DNA of 58,889 nt from CAHJWO01 sp964245885 (lineage in GTDB: Bacteria; Verrucomicrobiota; Verrucomicrobiia; Chthoniobacterales; SZAS-18), in assembly GCA_964245885.1 (NCBI GenBank), contig CAXTOX010000009.1, positions 1-58,889 of the forward strand, written 5' to 3'. Both the position numbers and the translations under genes were made by a program. Position 1 is the first letter of the stretch, and each line of letters begins with the position of its first letter. The notes beneath the pieces are model-generated. The model did no database searches, was not told where the DNA came from, and was given only the letters and a program-made list of their open reading frames with translations. Shown here piece by piece: positions 44,345 to 52,870 of this stretch.

Positions 44345-45727
44345 ATGGCCCTGCTCATCAAAAACGGCGAGATCGTCACCCCTAGCCAGCGCTACGTCGC
44401 GGACATCTTTTGTGAAGGCGAGACGGTCACCCGCATCGACCGCGGCCTGAGCGCCCCGGCCGGCACCGAGGTCATCGACGCCACGGGCAAGTACGTTTTC
44501 CCCGGGTTCATCGATCCGCACACGCACGTTTACCTGCCGTTCATGGGTACGTACGCCAAAGACGATTACGAGACCGCCAGCCGCGCGGCGCTGATCGGCG
44601 GCACGACGACCCTCTTCGACATGTGCTGCCCGGCGCGGGACACCGAGCCGGCCGAGGGATTCCGAATCTGGACCGAGCAAAGCGCCGACCGCTCCGCCTG
44701 CGACTACTCCTTCCACATGGGGGTGACGCGGTTCAACGACGCGTCCGCCGCACAGCTGCGCGAGATCGTGTCTAAAGGAGTCTCGTCGTTCAAGATCTTC
44801 CTCGCGTACAAGGGAGCGTTCGGCATCGACGACACCGAGCTTTACCGCGCGCTCTCGCTGGCGCGCGAATTGGGCGTCGTGGTGGCCGCCCACTGCGAAA
44901 ACGAGACCCTGATCGCCGAACGACAGCGCGAACTACTCGCCGCTGGAGCCCGCGGGCCGTCCGCGCACCACGAGAGTCGTCCGCCGGTGGTCGAGGCCGA
45001 AGGCGTGCACCACCTGATGACGTTTGCCCAGCTCACCGGCGCGCACATCTACATCGTGCACCTGAGCTGCGAGGAGGCACTCCAGCAAGCCCTCGCCGCC
45101 CGCGCGCGGGGGGTAAACGTGCGTGTGGAAACGTTGATCCAGTATCTTCTCCTCGACCGGACGGATGCCGAACGCCCCGACTTCGAGGGCGCGAAATACG
45201 TCATGTCCCCACCTCTGCGCGACCGGCGCAACCAGGCCGTCCTCTGGGACGCACTCCGCGCGGGGCTGATTGACACCGTGGCGACGGACCACGCGCCGTT
45301 TGATTTTCAGGCGCAAAAAACGCTCGGCCGCGATGACTTCACCAAGATTCCCAACGGCATTCCCGCCCTGGAGGACCGCGTGAACCTGCTGTACACCCAC
45401 GGCGTCAAAAAAGGACGCCTGGATCTGCACACGTTCGTGGACGTGGCCAGCACCCGGGCGGCCAAGATTTTCGGCCTCTTCCCGCGCAAGGGCACGATCC
45501 AACCCGGGTCGGACGCCGACCTCGTCGTGTACGATCCTGGATACTGCGGCACGATCACGGCGGCAGGGCAGGCGATGAACCTGGACTACAGCGCGTTTGA
45601 AGGGTGGGAGATTGAGGGTCGGCCCAACGTCGTCACGTTGCGTGGTGAGGTGGCCGTGCGCGACGGGAAGTTTGTCGGCACGGCGGGGCGGGGGAGGTTC
45701 CTGGCCCGACAGCCCGGGACTCTGTGA
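44345..45727 (+). CDS. hydA: D-hydantoinase/dihydropyrimidinase-type amidohydrolase
   Basis: 460 residues from ATG 44345 (MALLIKNGEIVTPSQRYVAD). It opens hydantoin or dihydropyrimidine rings with two metal ions. The ligands are seen as His59 and His61 in GFIDPHTHVYLP, the carboxylated Lys156 in SFKIFLAYKG, His in AAHCENE, His in VHLSCEEA, and Asp in ATDHAPFD. The C-terminal end has TIQPGSDADLVVYDP and GEVAVRDGKFVG. The length is standard. The frame is open to 44105 but that part has no family support. It is divergent from the PL8-like gene (137 bp) and convergent with htrA. The real substrate may be a related cyclic amide. Confidence 0.92.
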   Translation: MALLIKNGEIVTPSQRYVADIFCEGETVTRIDRGLSAPAGTEVIDATGKYVFPGFIDPHTHVYLPFMGTYAKDDYETASRAALIGGTTTLFDMCCPARDTEPAEGFRIWTEQSADRSACDYSFHMGVTRFNDASAAQLREIVSKGVSSFKIFLAYKGAFGIDDTELYRALSLARELGVVVAAHCENETLIAERQRELLAAGARGPSAHHESRPPVVEAEGVHHLMTFAQLTGAHIYIVHLSCEEALQQALAARARGVNVRVETLIQYLLLDRTDAERPDFEGAKYVMSPPLRDRRNQAVLWDALRAGLIDTVATDHAPFDFQAQKTLGRDDFTKIPNGIPALEDRVNLLYTHGVKKGRLDLHTFVDVASTRAAKIFGLFPRKGTIQPGSDADLVVYDPGYCGTITAAGQAMNLDYSAFEGWEIEGRPNVVTLRGEVAVRDGKFVGTAGRGRFLARQPGTL

Positions 45728-45779
45728 ATCTGTCGATAGATACGCGGATCACCGGTTGCCTTCGCATCTTGATCGCTAA

Positions 45780-45799
45780 TTGTTCACAAGTTATTCACA
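45780..45799 (+). promoter_or_regulatory. Two DnaA-box-like 9-mers one helical turn apart
   Basis: TTGTTCACA (45780-45788) and TTATTCACA (45791-45799) lie 11 bp apart in an AT-rich 256-bp intergenic region (45728-45983). The second differs from the consensus TTATCCACA by one base, the first by two. No dnaA or dnaN gene is nearby. Binding is a guess. Confidence 0.35.
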
Positions 45800-45917
45800 A
45801 TCTGTAAGCACTGTCAGACCGAGCCAAACGCCTCTGTCTCGGAACCACTTACACATGTTCGCGGATCGGAAACCAATCAAATTTCCATGCGTCGGCGTCG
45901 CCTTGTGAAAAACTAAT

Positions 45918-45956
45918 CGCCCTCCCGACCATCGTCTGCACGAGGCCGGGAGGGCG
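45918..45956 (-). terminator. Intrinsic terminator of the htrA gene
   Basis: CGCCCTCCCG (45918-45927) and CGGGAGGGCG (45947-45956) form a perfect 10-bp stem with a 19-base loop. On the minus strand it is followed by ATTAGTTTTTC, a U-rich tail. It starts 27 bp after the htrA stop codon. Confidence 0.75.
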
Positions 45957-45983
45957 AAAGCGGAAGACGGTCCTGGCGGAAGG

Positions 45984-47528
45984 TTACTCGACGTTGTCTT
46001 CCTCGACGGTGAAGTAGCGAACGCCGTTGTGGGTCCATGCTTTCACCAGCGTTTGGTTGCTGCTGGGATGGGCGGTGAGATCGACCGCATCCTGCGCGCT
46101 TTTTACCGCGTGGTGATTGATCTCGATAATCACGTCCCCTTCACGCAAGCCCGCTTCGTACGCGGCCGAGTTTTGCGGCACCTCCGTGATCGCCGCTCCG
46201 CGGACGCTCTCCGGCGCGTTCAACTGCCGGCGCGCGTTTCCATCCAGATCGACGACCGCGACGCCCACCAGCGCCTCGTGGCCCTTGCCGTTCGCCGCAT
46301 CCGGACGGTTCCCTTTGGCGAGGGACTGGCCGGGCTGGTCGTTGACCGTGATCTCCAGGCTTTTGGTTTCACGGTCGCGGACGACCTGGACCGGCACCTT
46401 CGTGCCCGGGGCGGTTTCGGCGACCTGGAGTTTGAACTGCGCCGAGTCACGAACCGGCTGGTTGTTATAGGTTCTCACCACGTCGCCGCTCTTGATGCCG
46501 CCCTTGTCGGCCGGTCCGCCCGACGTGACATCGGACACGAGCGCGCCGGTGATCTTGTCGAGGCCGAACTGCTGCGCGAGCGCGGGCGTCAGGCTCTGGA
46601 TGGCAACCCCGAGATAGCCGCGTTCCACGCGGCCGGATTTCACGAGGCTGGACATGACCCACTGGCAGAGGTTGGAAGGAATGGCGAAGCCGATGCCCTG
46701 GTTGCCGCCCGTGCGGCTCAAGATGGCGGTGTTGATGCCCACCAGGCGGCCTTCCACGTCCACGAGAGCCCCGCCGCTGTTGCCGGGGTTGATCGCGGCG
46801 TCGGTCTGGATGAAGTCCTCGTCCGTGGCGTTGCCGGTCACGCGGTCCTTGCCGCTGACGATGCCCTGGGTCACGCTCTGGGTGATGCCGAAGGGGTTGC
46901 CCACGGCGAGCACCACGTCGCCGACCGCCAGTTCGTTGCTGTCGGCAAAGGTCATCGCCGGGAGGCTGTCGGCCTTGATCTTGATGACGGCCACGTCGGT
47001 CTTCTCGTCTGCGCCGATGAGTTTGGCGCTGAACTCACGGCCGTCCGAGAGCGCCACGCGGATTTCGGTCGCGCCGTTGACCACGTGGCGATTCGTCAGG
47101 ATGTAGCCGTCGGACGAAACGATGACGCCCGAGCCGAGGCCATGCTGGCGCGGCGCGAACGAATCCTCGTTGCCGCCCGGCTGGTTGCGCCGCCGTTGCT
47201 GGCCGAAGAAGCGCTGGAAGAGGTCGGACTCGTCCTCCGAAAGCGGCTGGTTGCTGTTGCCCTTGGAAGTCACGAACACCTCGACGACGCTCGGAGCGAC
47301 CTTCTGCACGATCGGCGCGAAACTGCCGGCCGGGGTGCGGGCGCGATCCACGGGACCGTGTTCGACCTTGAGTTCCGGCTGCGCGCCGTCAGCGGGTTTG
47401 GCGGGCGGTGCCGGGTCCGTCAGCGCGAACGTGGTGCCCGCGGCAAGCGCGGCGGCGCTGACCATCGCCGCAGAAAATGCAGCGGGTCGGAAAAACGTTT
47501 TTTTGGTGGAAGATGGATGGCTAGGCAT
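45984..47528 (-). CDS. htrA: HtrA/DegP-family periplasmic serine protease
   Basis: 514 residues from ATG 47528 (MPSHPSSTKKTFFRPAAFSA). The ATG was chosen because the open frame upstream crosses the tRNA gene and the leader with AAFSAAMVSAAALAAGTTFA is a signal peptide or anchor. The catalytic triad is His148 (YILTNRHVVNGA), Asp178 (KTDVAVIKI) and Ser251 (INPGNSGGALVDVEG). Two PDZ domains follow: the first with GYLGVAIQSLTPALAQQFGL and GPADKGGIKSGDVV, the second with NSAAYEAGLREGDVIIEINH. It degrades or refolds damaged envelope proteins. A terminator lies just downstream. Confidence 0.95.
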   Translation of the reverse strand: MPSHPSSTKKTFFRPAAFSAAMVSAAALAAGTTFALTDPAPPAKPADGAQPELKVEHGPVDRARTPAGSFAPIVQKVAPSVVEVFVTSKGNSNQPLSEDESDLFQRFFGQQRRRNQPGGNEDSFAPRQHGLGSGVIVSSDGYILTNRHVVNGATEIRVALSDGREFSAKLIGADEKTDVAVIKIKADSLPAMTFADSNELAVGDVVLAVGNPFGITQSVTQGIVSGKDRVTGNATDEDFIQTDAAINPGNSGGALVDVEGRLVGINTAILSRTGGNQGIGFAIPSNLCQWVMSSLVKSGRVERGYLGVAIQSLTPALAQQFGLDKITGALVSDVTSGGPADKGGIKSGDVVRTYNNQPVRDSAQFKLQVAETAPGTKVPVQVVRDRETKSLEITVNDQPGQSLAKGNRPDAANGKGHEALVGVAVVDLDGNARRQLNAPESVRGAAITEVPQNSAAYEAGLREGDVIIEINHHAVKSAQDAVDLTAHPSSNQTLVKAWTHNGVRYFTVEEDNVE

Positions 47529-47619
47529 GACAATCAGATTCGTCTCCGCGCGTGACAACGAGCTTTCCGCAAAATTACAAAGTAGTAAGGAACCCGGTCC
47601 GCCCGCGCCGTCAAGTGAA

Positions 47620-47701
47620 TGCCAAGGCGGGGACTCGAACCCCGACTCCTCGCGGAACCAGATCCTAAGTCTGGCGCGTCTACCAATTTCGCCACCTTGG
47701 C
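47620..47701 (-). tRNA. tRNA-Leu (anticodon UAG)
   Basis: The minus strand from 47701 to 47620 reads a complete 82-nt tRNA. The acceptor stem is GCCAAGG/CCTTGGC with A as the discriminator base. The D-arm has AAATTGGTAGACGC. The anticodon arm is CCAGA-CTTAGGA-TCTGG, giving anticodon TAG. A variable arm (TTCCGCGAGGA), and a T-arm with GGGGTTCGAGTCCCC follow. The CCA end is not encoded. It decodes CUA and probably other CUN leucine codons. Confidence 0.97.
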
Positions 47702-47939
47702 CGGTGTGAGTCCGCCCGGACAACCGCCCTGGCAAAGCGGGCAGCGGCACGAGGCCGCGCACAGAGTCGGGGAAGGATGCTTGGCTGAACTCTCCGCCGG
47801 TTCTTCTTGGCCGCAAGCATAAATCCTGGCGGACGTTTGCCCGAAGCGGCGGAGTGGCTGGAGCGACGTGGCAAATTTGACGAAAGAATCGTCACAATCA
47901 TTGCTCAGGCTTGTCGGCTCGGAGGCGTCGTGCAAGGTG

Positions 47940-49136
47940 ATGCGCGTGCCACCGAGCACCCGCCCAGAAAGACCAGACCGCGCCACGCGTTTCCGCCCGT
48001 GCATCCTTGTGCTGCTCCTGTTGCCCATGGCGGGCTGCGCGATGCTCGATCCACGGCAAGCGGACCCGCAACCACCCGGCATCGCCCTCACCGAGACGAT
48101 GGTGGTGGATGGTTTGCCCGAGCGCCTGCTCATCCGCGGCGATGATCCCGCCAAAAACCCCGTGCTGCTCTTCGTTCACGGCGGTCCCGGCTTCCCCGGC
48201 GCACCGTTCCGGCAGGTGAACAGCGACCTGGAACGCTACTTCACTGTGGTTCACTGGGACCAGCGGGGCGCGGGCTTCTCGTACTTCCGCGACATCGCAC
48301 CGGAGACCATGCGCGTTGAGCAGTTCGTGCGGGAAACCCTGCTGGTCACACGCGCCCTGTGCGCGCGCTTTCACCAACGCAAGATCTACCTGGTGGGCCA
48401 TTCCTGGGGAACCCTGCCCGGGCTGCTGGCGGCCGCCCGCGAACCGGGCCGTTTCCACGCCTACGTGGCGCTCAGCCAACTGGTCGATCTCGACGAGTCG
48501 GAACGCCGGTTGACGGCTGCCGCCCTGCGCCACGCTCGGGACGCACGCGGCGACGATGACGGCGCGGCGTCGCTGCTGCGCACCGTCGGACCCGCTCCTT
48601 ACGCCAAGCTGGAAGACCAGGACCGGGCCGCGGATCTGGTCCACTCGTTGTTCCCGCGCGTTCCCCATGAGATGACCACGCTGCGTCTCGCGCTCCTGGC
48701 GCTGGCTTCTCGCTACTATTCGTGGCGTGACCTCCTGCGGGCGAACGACAGCTATCGCTTTTCGCGGCGACTGCTCGATCCGCAGCTACATGCATATGAT
48801 TTGCGCCGCCTGGTCCCGGCTCTTGGCGTGCCGATCTATTTTTTCGTGGGACGCGTCGACACCACCTTCGGAGTCAGCCTCCAACAAGAGTACGCGCGGC
48901 AACTCAGAGACCCCGCCGGCAAACATTTCGTGCTGTTTGCGAAATCAACCCACTGGCCGCACCTCGAACAACCGGCGGATTTCCTGGCCGAGATGCTCAA
49001 GGTGAAGGCGCAGACCTGGCGGGCGAGGGGAGCGGGAACGCCGCTGCTTCCGGGCGGGGATCAAGGAACGAACGCGCGAATCGCCCGCAACAGAACATCG
49101 CCGCTCGCGAGGTTCCAGGTTTGGCACATCGAGTAG
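47940..49136 (+). CDS. Alpha/beta-hydrolase lipoprotein, proline iminopeptidase-like
   Basis: 398 residues from ATG 47940 (MRVPPSTRPERPDRATRFRP), a start that gives a positive region and a lipoprotein signal (CILVLLLLPMAGC); an in-frame ATG at 47868 adds only a leader. The fold is peptidase S33-like: oxyanion hole LLFVHGGPGFPGAP, WDQRGAGFSY, nucleophile Ser in LVGHSWGTLPGLLAA, the acid in FFVGRVDTTFG, and His in FAKSTHWPHLEQP. A cap region lies between. The lipobox suggests envelope location, unusual for proline iminopeptidases, so the substrate is open. The last 76 bp overlap the opposing small gene at 49061. Confidence 0.87.
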   Translation: MRVPPSTRPERPDRATRFRPCILVLLLLPMAGCAMLDPRQADPQPPGIALTETMVVDGLPERLLIRGDDPAKNPVLLFVHGGPGFPGAPFRQVNSDLERYFTVVHWDQRGAGFSYFRDIAPETMRVEQFVRETLLVTRALCARFHQRKIYLVGHSWGTLPGLLAAAREPGRFHAYVALSQLVDLDESERRLTAAALRHARDARGDDDGAASLLRTVGPAPYAKLEDQDRAADLVHSLFPRVPHEMTTLRLALLALASRYYSWRDLLRANDSYRFSRRLLDPQLHAYDLRRLVPALGVPIYFFVGRVDTTFGVSLQQEYARQLRDPAGKHFVLFAKSTHWPHLEQPADFLAEMLKVKAQTWRARGAGTPLLPGGDQGTNARIARNRTSPLARFQVWHIE

Positions 49137-49345
49137 GCAATCGCCGGCAGGGTCGCGACGACCAGACCCAACAGGAGGCTCTGGGTGAAACGGTCTTCCG
49201 TGGGGACACGCGGCAGCGTGGAGTGAACCGGAGTCGGCGCGGGCCGCGGAAGACGACGCGTAGGAGGGATGAAGGCTGCCGGAAGGTTCGGGCGAGCGGG
49301 CGACGCCGGCAACAGGCGCGGCGAGAAGGAAAGGGTATCGGTCAT
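49061..49345 (-). CDS. Small Pro-rich protein with one membrane helix (hypothetical)
   Basis: 94 residues from ATG 49345 (MTDTLSFSPRLLPASPARPN). A Pro/Arg-rich N-terminal half is followed by a single membrane helix (QSLLLGLVVATLPAIAYSMC). It overlaps the 3' end of the hydrolase gene on the other strand by 76 bp and is divergent from the lysR gene. Its codon pattern is plausible, but no family is recognised, so it might not be a real gene. Confidence 0.4.
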   Translation of the reverse strand: MTDTLSFSPRLLPASPARPNLPAAFIPPTRRLPRPAPTPVHSTLPRVPTEDRFTQSLLLGLVVATLPAIAYSMCQTWNLASGDVLLRAIRAFVP

Positions 49346-49442
49346 ATCAGGGATGACAGAAGGTCGTCCAGCCTTGTGACAAATGAATTACTTTGTTCTT
49401 GTTGCGGTGATCTGTTTGGGTTATCACGGGACATCTCGACCG

Positions 49443-50416
49443 ATGGAACTTCGTCATGTCCGGTATTTTGTGGCGGCGGCGGAGGAACTGAGCTTCCGCA
49501 AGGCCGCCGAACGCCTGCACGTCTCGCAGCCGGCGCTCAGCGTGCAGATCCATCAGCTCGAAGAAGAGCTAGGCGCGGTTCTGCTGGACCGTGACCGCCA
49601 CCACGTCGCGCTGACGGCGGCGGGAAAAGTGTTCCTGGATCATGGACGCCGGTTGCTGCGCGCGGTGGACGAAGGGGCGCGCGCCGCCGTCCGCGCNNNN
49701 NNNNNNTGTTTCTGGATCACGGCCGCCGCCTGTTGCGCGCGGATGAAGGCGCCCGTGCCGCCCTCCGGGCCGCGCGCGGCGAAACCGGCCGGCTGGCCAT
49801 CGGCTTCATCGCGCAGCTTTCCTACGAATGGCTGCCGACGGTCCTGCGCTCCTTTCGCCGGCACCACGCCGACGTGGAGATCACCCTCACGGAACTGACG
49901 CCCACCCGGCAGATCGAGGAACTACTCGAACGCCGCCTCGATCTCGGCATCATCGGGCTCGGGCTGCCGGGAGCGCACGACGACCTGCACGTCGCGGTGA
50001 TGAGCGAGGAGCGGCTGGTGGCCGCGCTCCCCAACGATCACCGCTTGGCAACCCGGCGCAGCCTCGCGCTCGGCGAATTGTCGAAGGAGAAGTTCATCTT
50101 CACGGCGCGTCACGATGCGCCGGCGTTCAGCCCGTGGCTGCTGGCGTTGTGTCGGCAGGCCAGCTTCGAGCCCGAGATCGCCCTGGAGGCCGACCGTTCG
50201 CCGTCCGCGTTGAACTACGTGGCCGCCGGTTTCGGCGTGGCGATCTTCCCCGCGCAGATCGGGCGTCTGGCGATGCCGGGCGTCCGGTTCGTGCCGCTCG
50301 ACAAGTCGACGCCCCTCTACCAGCTTTGCGCCGCCTGGCGCAAGGACAACCACTCCCCGGCCTTGGAGCGGTTTCTGGACACCGCGCGCAACGTGGTGCG
50401 CAACGTCAAACGCTGA
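49443..50416 (+). CDS. LysR-family transcriptional regulator (composite across an assembly gap)
   Basis: It starts at ATG 49443 (MELRHVRYFVAAAEELSFRK). The N-terminal helix-turn-helix is FRKAAERLHVSQPALSVQIH, followed by EEELGAVLLDRDRHHVALTA. The frame meets the N-run at 49697-49706 and resumes in another frame. Both sides encode FLDHGRRLLRA: before the gap VDEGARAAVR, after it DEGARAALRAARGETGRLAI. Dropping the duplicate gives about 298 residues, normal for LysR proteins. The effector-binding domain runs from RLAIGFIAQLSYEWLP to the C-terminus. The target genes are unknown; the small membrane-protein gene is divergent from it. Confidence 0.9.
49697..49706. other. Assembly gap (10 N) within the lysR gene, with diverged duplicate flanks
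   Basis: Ten N bases. The 65 bases before and the 69 after encode the same helix (FLDHGRRLLRA), with base differences and one extra codon before the gap. Confidence 0.93.
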
Positions 50417-50425
50417 AAGATTCCT

Positions 50426-51829
50426 CTATCTGGGTAGTTCTATCGCGACCACCAGCCCGCCGTCCGGTTGGTTCGCGGCGTGGACCCGGCCGCCATGGGC
50501 GTCGACCGCCTGCTGGGTGATGGCGAGACCCAGCCCGGTGCCGCCGGACAACCGGTCGCGCGCTTCCGAGACCCGGTAAAAGGGCCGGAAAAGATTTGCC
50601 AATTCAAGCTCCGGCACGCCGGGTCCATGGTCGCGTACCCGGATGACGGCCGTCTTCCCGCCGTCCGCCGTCGTCAGTTCGATGATGACCTGCGAGTCCG
50701 CCGCCGTGTACCGGACCGCGTTGCGGACCACGTTTTCCACGGCGCTATGCAGCAGGTAACGAACCCCTGAGATCTCGACCGGACCCGGTGCCTGGACCGT
50801 CACGCGGCAACGCCGTTCGCTCGCCTCGAACTCCGCATCCGCGGCGACCCCGGTGACCAGCGCCAGCAACTCGACCGGTTCGGCGGGTTCGGTCGGCTCG
50901 TGGCCTTCCAGTTCGGAGATCAGGAGCAACTGGCGGATGAGTTCGTTGAGCCGTCCCGCCTCGGTCTGGATGCGTTCCAACTCGGGCCGGGCCCCGTCGC
51001 CCGTCTTGCGGAACGCGAGGCCGAGCGCCACGTTCAGGCGGGTCAGCGGCGTGCCGAGTTCGTGGGAAATGTCGGCGATCAGACGCTTCTGCGCGTTGAG
51101 AAGGTCCTCGATCCGCGCGGCCATCTCGTTAAAGTCGTTTGCTAGGACGCCGAATTCATCGTGCCGGCCGGCCAGGCTGCCGCTCGCCCCGACGCGGACG
51201 CCGAGATCGCCCTCCGCGAGCTTCCGGGTAGCGGCCTGAAGCTGCCGCACGGGCGAGACGACGGACCTCGCCAGCCAATAGCAAACCAGGGCGGACACGA
51301 TGAAGGCCGCCGCCAACTCGAACGAAACCTGCGGCGTCGTCGGCAGCAGGAGGCTCGAACGCGGCATGCTCAACAGGAAGACGTACTTCCGGGGCGGCGC
51401 CGCGCCGTCGTTCACCGCGTGCGCCATGTAAATCCGCCCGATGCGGCGCTCCAGTTGCAGGTCGGCGCTCGCCGCGGCGCGGGTGATGAGTTCACGGTGG
51501 TCGATCTGCGGGGTTTGCCCGGCCAACTCCCGGGGGGAGTCCGCCACGAAGAGGTAGGCGTGGTCGAAGTGCGCCCGCGAGGGCAGCCCGTTCGCCTCCG
51601 CACCGTGGGGCAGGCCGGTCAGGAAATCGCGCAGACCGTCGGGGCCGGACCGCTCGAACACGGCCACGCTCTCGCCCGCCAGACGGTCGATCATCTGGAG
51701 CGGGACAAACTGCGAGTGCGGGAAGAACTGGTCCGGGTCGGTGAAATACACCGTGGCCGCCACGGCACCCGCCAGCAGCAGGGTGGCCAGCCAGAACCAC
51801 AGGAAGATCCGCCAGAAAATGCTGCGCAT
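50426..51829 (-). CDS. Sensor histidine kinase, CpxA/EnvZ-like
   Basis: 467 residues from ATG 51829 (MRSIFWRIFLWFWLATLLLA). Two membrane helices (about 8-28 and 172-190) enclose a periplasmic sensor of some 140 residues. A HAMP domain follows (SPVRQLQAATRKLAEGDLGV), then HisKA with His256 in ADISHELGTPLTRLNVALG, where Gly replaces the usual Arg of the H-box, and HATPase_c with VENVVRNAVRYTA, DHGPGVPE and GGTGLGLAITQQAVDAHGG. The response regulator gene is 73 bp upstream on the same strand. The pair is divergent from mdtAB, so control of this efflux pump in response to envelope stress or drugs is likely but inferred. Confidence 0.93.
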   Translation of the reverse strand: MRSIFWRIFLWFWLATLLLAGAVAATVYFTDPDQFFPHSQFVPLQMIDRLAGESVAVFERSGPDGLRDFLTGLPHGAEANGLPSRAHFDHAYLFVADSPRELAGQTPQIDHRELITRAAASADLQLERRIGRIYMAHAVNDGAAPPRKYVFLLSMPRSSLLLPTTPQVSFELAAAFIVSALVCYWLARSVVSPVRQLQAATRKLAEGDLGVRVGASGSLAGRHDEFGVLANDFNEMAARIEDLLNAQKRLIADISHELGTPLTRLNVALGLAFRKTGDGARPELERIQTEAGRLNELIRQLLLISELEGHEPTEPAEPVELLALVTGVAADAEFEASERRCRVTVQAPGPVEISGVRYLLHSAVENVVRNAVRYTAADSQVIIELTTADGGKTAVIRVRDHGPGVPELELANLFRPFYRVSEARDRLSGGTGLGLAITQQAVDAHGGRVHAANQPDGGLVVAIELPR

Positions 51830-51902
51830 GGGCGCGGCCTTGCGGCGGTCCCGGACCGTGGCGAGCGGGGGGGCTGCGATGCGTTTCGCCAACGGCGAGG
51901 GT

Positions 51903-52607
51903 TCACTGGGGAGAGTGGCTGCGGCTGTGAGCATAGAGATAACCGACTCCGCGGATCGCCTTGATGCGCTCGTCGCCGTCGCCGGCCGGTCCGAGCTTGC
52001 GGCGCACCGCGCTGATGAGATTGTCGATGCCGCGGTCGGCGCTGGCGAATTCACGCTCCAGCACCCCGCGGAATAACTCTTCACGCGAGACCACGCGCCC
52101 CGCCGCCGCGAGGAGCACGCGCAGCAGGTCGAACTCGGCGGTGGTCATCTCGACGGACTCACCGTTGCGGCGGACCTGCCGCTTACCGGCGTCCAGGAGG
52201 AGATCGTCGACCGAGAGAAATTCCGGTCCCCGGCCGGCGGTGGCCGGCCGCACCCGGCGCAGGATCGAGCGCACGCGGGCGACGAGTTCCCGCGGATCAA
52301 AGGGTTTGGGCAGGTAGTCGTCCGCGCCGATCTCCAGGCCGATGACGCGGTCGGCGGTCGAGCGCCGCGCCGTCAGCATCATGATGGGCACCTGAGAGTG
52401 CCGGCGCACCCGCCGCAGCACCTCCAATCCGCCGAGGCCGGGCAGCATGATGTCGAGGATCACCAGCGCATAACCCCCGGCGAGGATGCGCTCGACACCG
52501 GTCTCGCCATCGTGCACCGCCTCCAGTTCAAAACCCTCCGGTTGAAGGTATTCGGCGAGCAGTTCGGTCAGGCCGGCATCATCGTCGACGGCCAGGATGC
52601 GCTCCAT
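51903..52607 (-). CDS. OmpR-family response regulator, CpxR-like
   Basis: 234 residues from ATG 52607 (MERILAVDDDAGLTELLAEY). The receiver has Asp52 in VILDIMLPGLGGLEVLRRV, with PIMMLTARRSTADRVIGLEI and DDYLPKPFDPRELVARV. The winged-helix output domain is in LSVDDLLLDAGKRQVRRNGE, MTTAEFDLLRVLLAAAGRVV, and IDNLISAVRRKLGPAGDGDE with IKAIRGVGYLYA. It is cotranscribed with the sensor kinase. Its start is 264 bp from that of mdtA. Confidence 0.95.
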   Translation of the reverse strand: MERILAVDDDAGLTELLAEYLQPEGFELEAVHDGETGVERILAGGYALVILDIMLPGLGGLEVLRRVRRHSQVPIMMLTARRSTADRVIGLEIGADDYLPKPFDPRELVARVRSILRRVRPATAGRGPEFLSVDDLLLDAGKRQVRRNGESVEMTTAEFDLLRVLLAAAGRVVSREELFRGVLEREFASADRGIDNLISAVRRKLGPAGDGDERIKAIRGVGYLYAHSRSHSPQ

Positions 52608-52731
52608 AAAGGTTTGGAATCTAGCAGACGGTCGGAAGACAAGATGTCGAGTTTTGTCACGCCGTCCAAGCAAAAGAAGACAGCAAGAGACGCGATTTCT
52701 TTGCACGGAGGCTGTCTGTTACCCGTCAGAG

Positions 52732-52752
52732 AACGGGAAGTGCTTTCCCGTT
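52732..52752. promoter_or_regulatory. Small stem-loop in the cpxR-like/mdtA divergent region
   Basis: AACGGGAA (52732-52739) and TTCCCGTT (52745-52752) form a perfect 8-bp inverted repeat with a 5-base loop. It lies 119 bp before the mdtA start and could be an operator or a leader hairpin. Nothing more can be said. Confidence 0.3.
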
Positions 52753-52870
52753 TGTACCCTTTGCCACCGACGCAAATCTGACGGCGCAGCTACCCGGATG
52801 CCCCTGCGGCCGCCGGCTGGCGCGAATGATTGGCACACCCCTGTTCGGAGCGCGGAGCGAAAATTTTCTC

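Noticed and set aside
45904..45912. Third DnaA-box-like word (TTTTTCACA on the minus strand)
   Set aside because: It is better explained as the U-rich tail of the htrA terminator and has two mismatches.
47529..47816. N-terminal extension of the htrA frame
   Set aside because: It runs through the tRNA-Leu gene; the ATG at 47528 gives a proper signal sequence.
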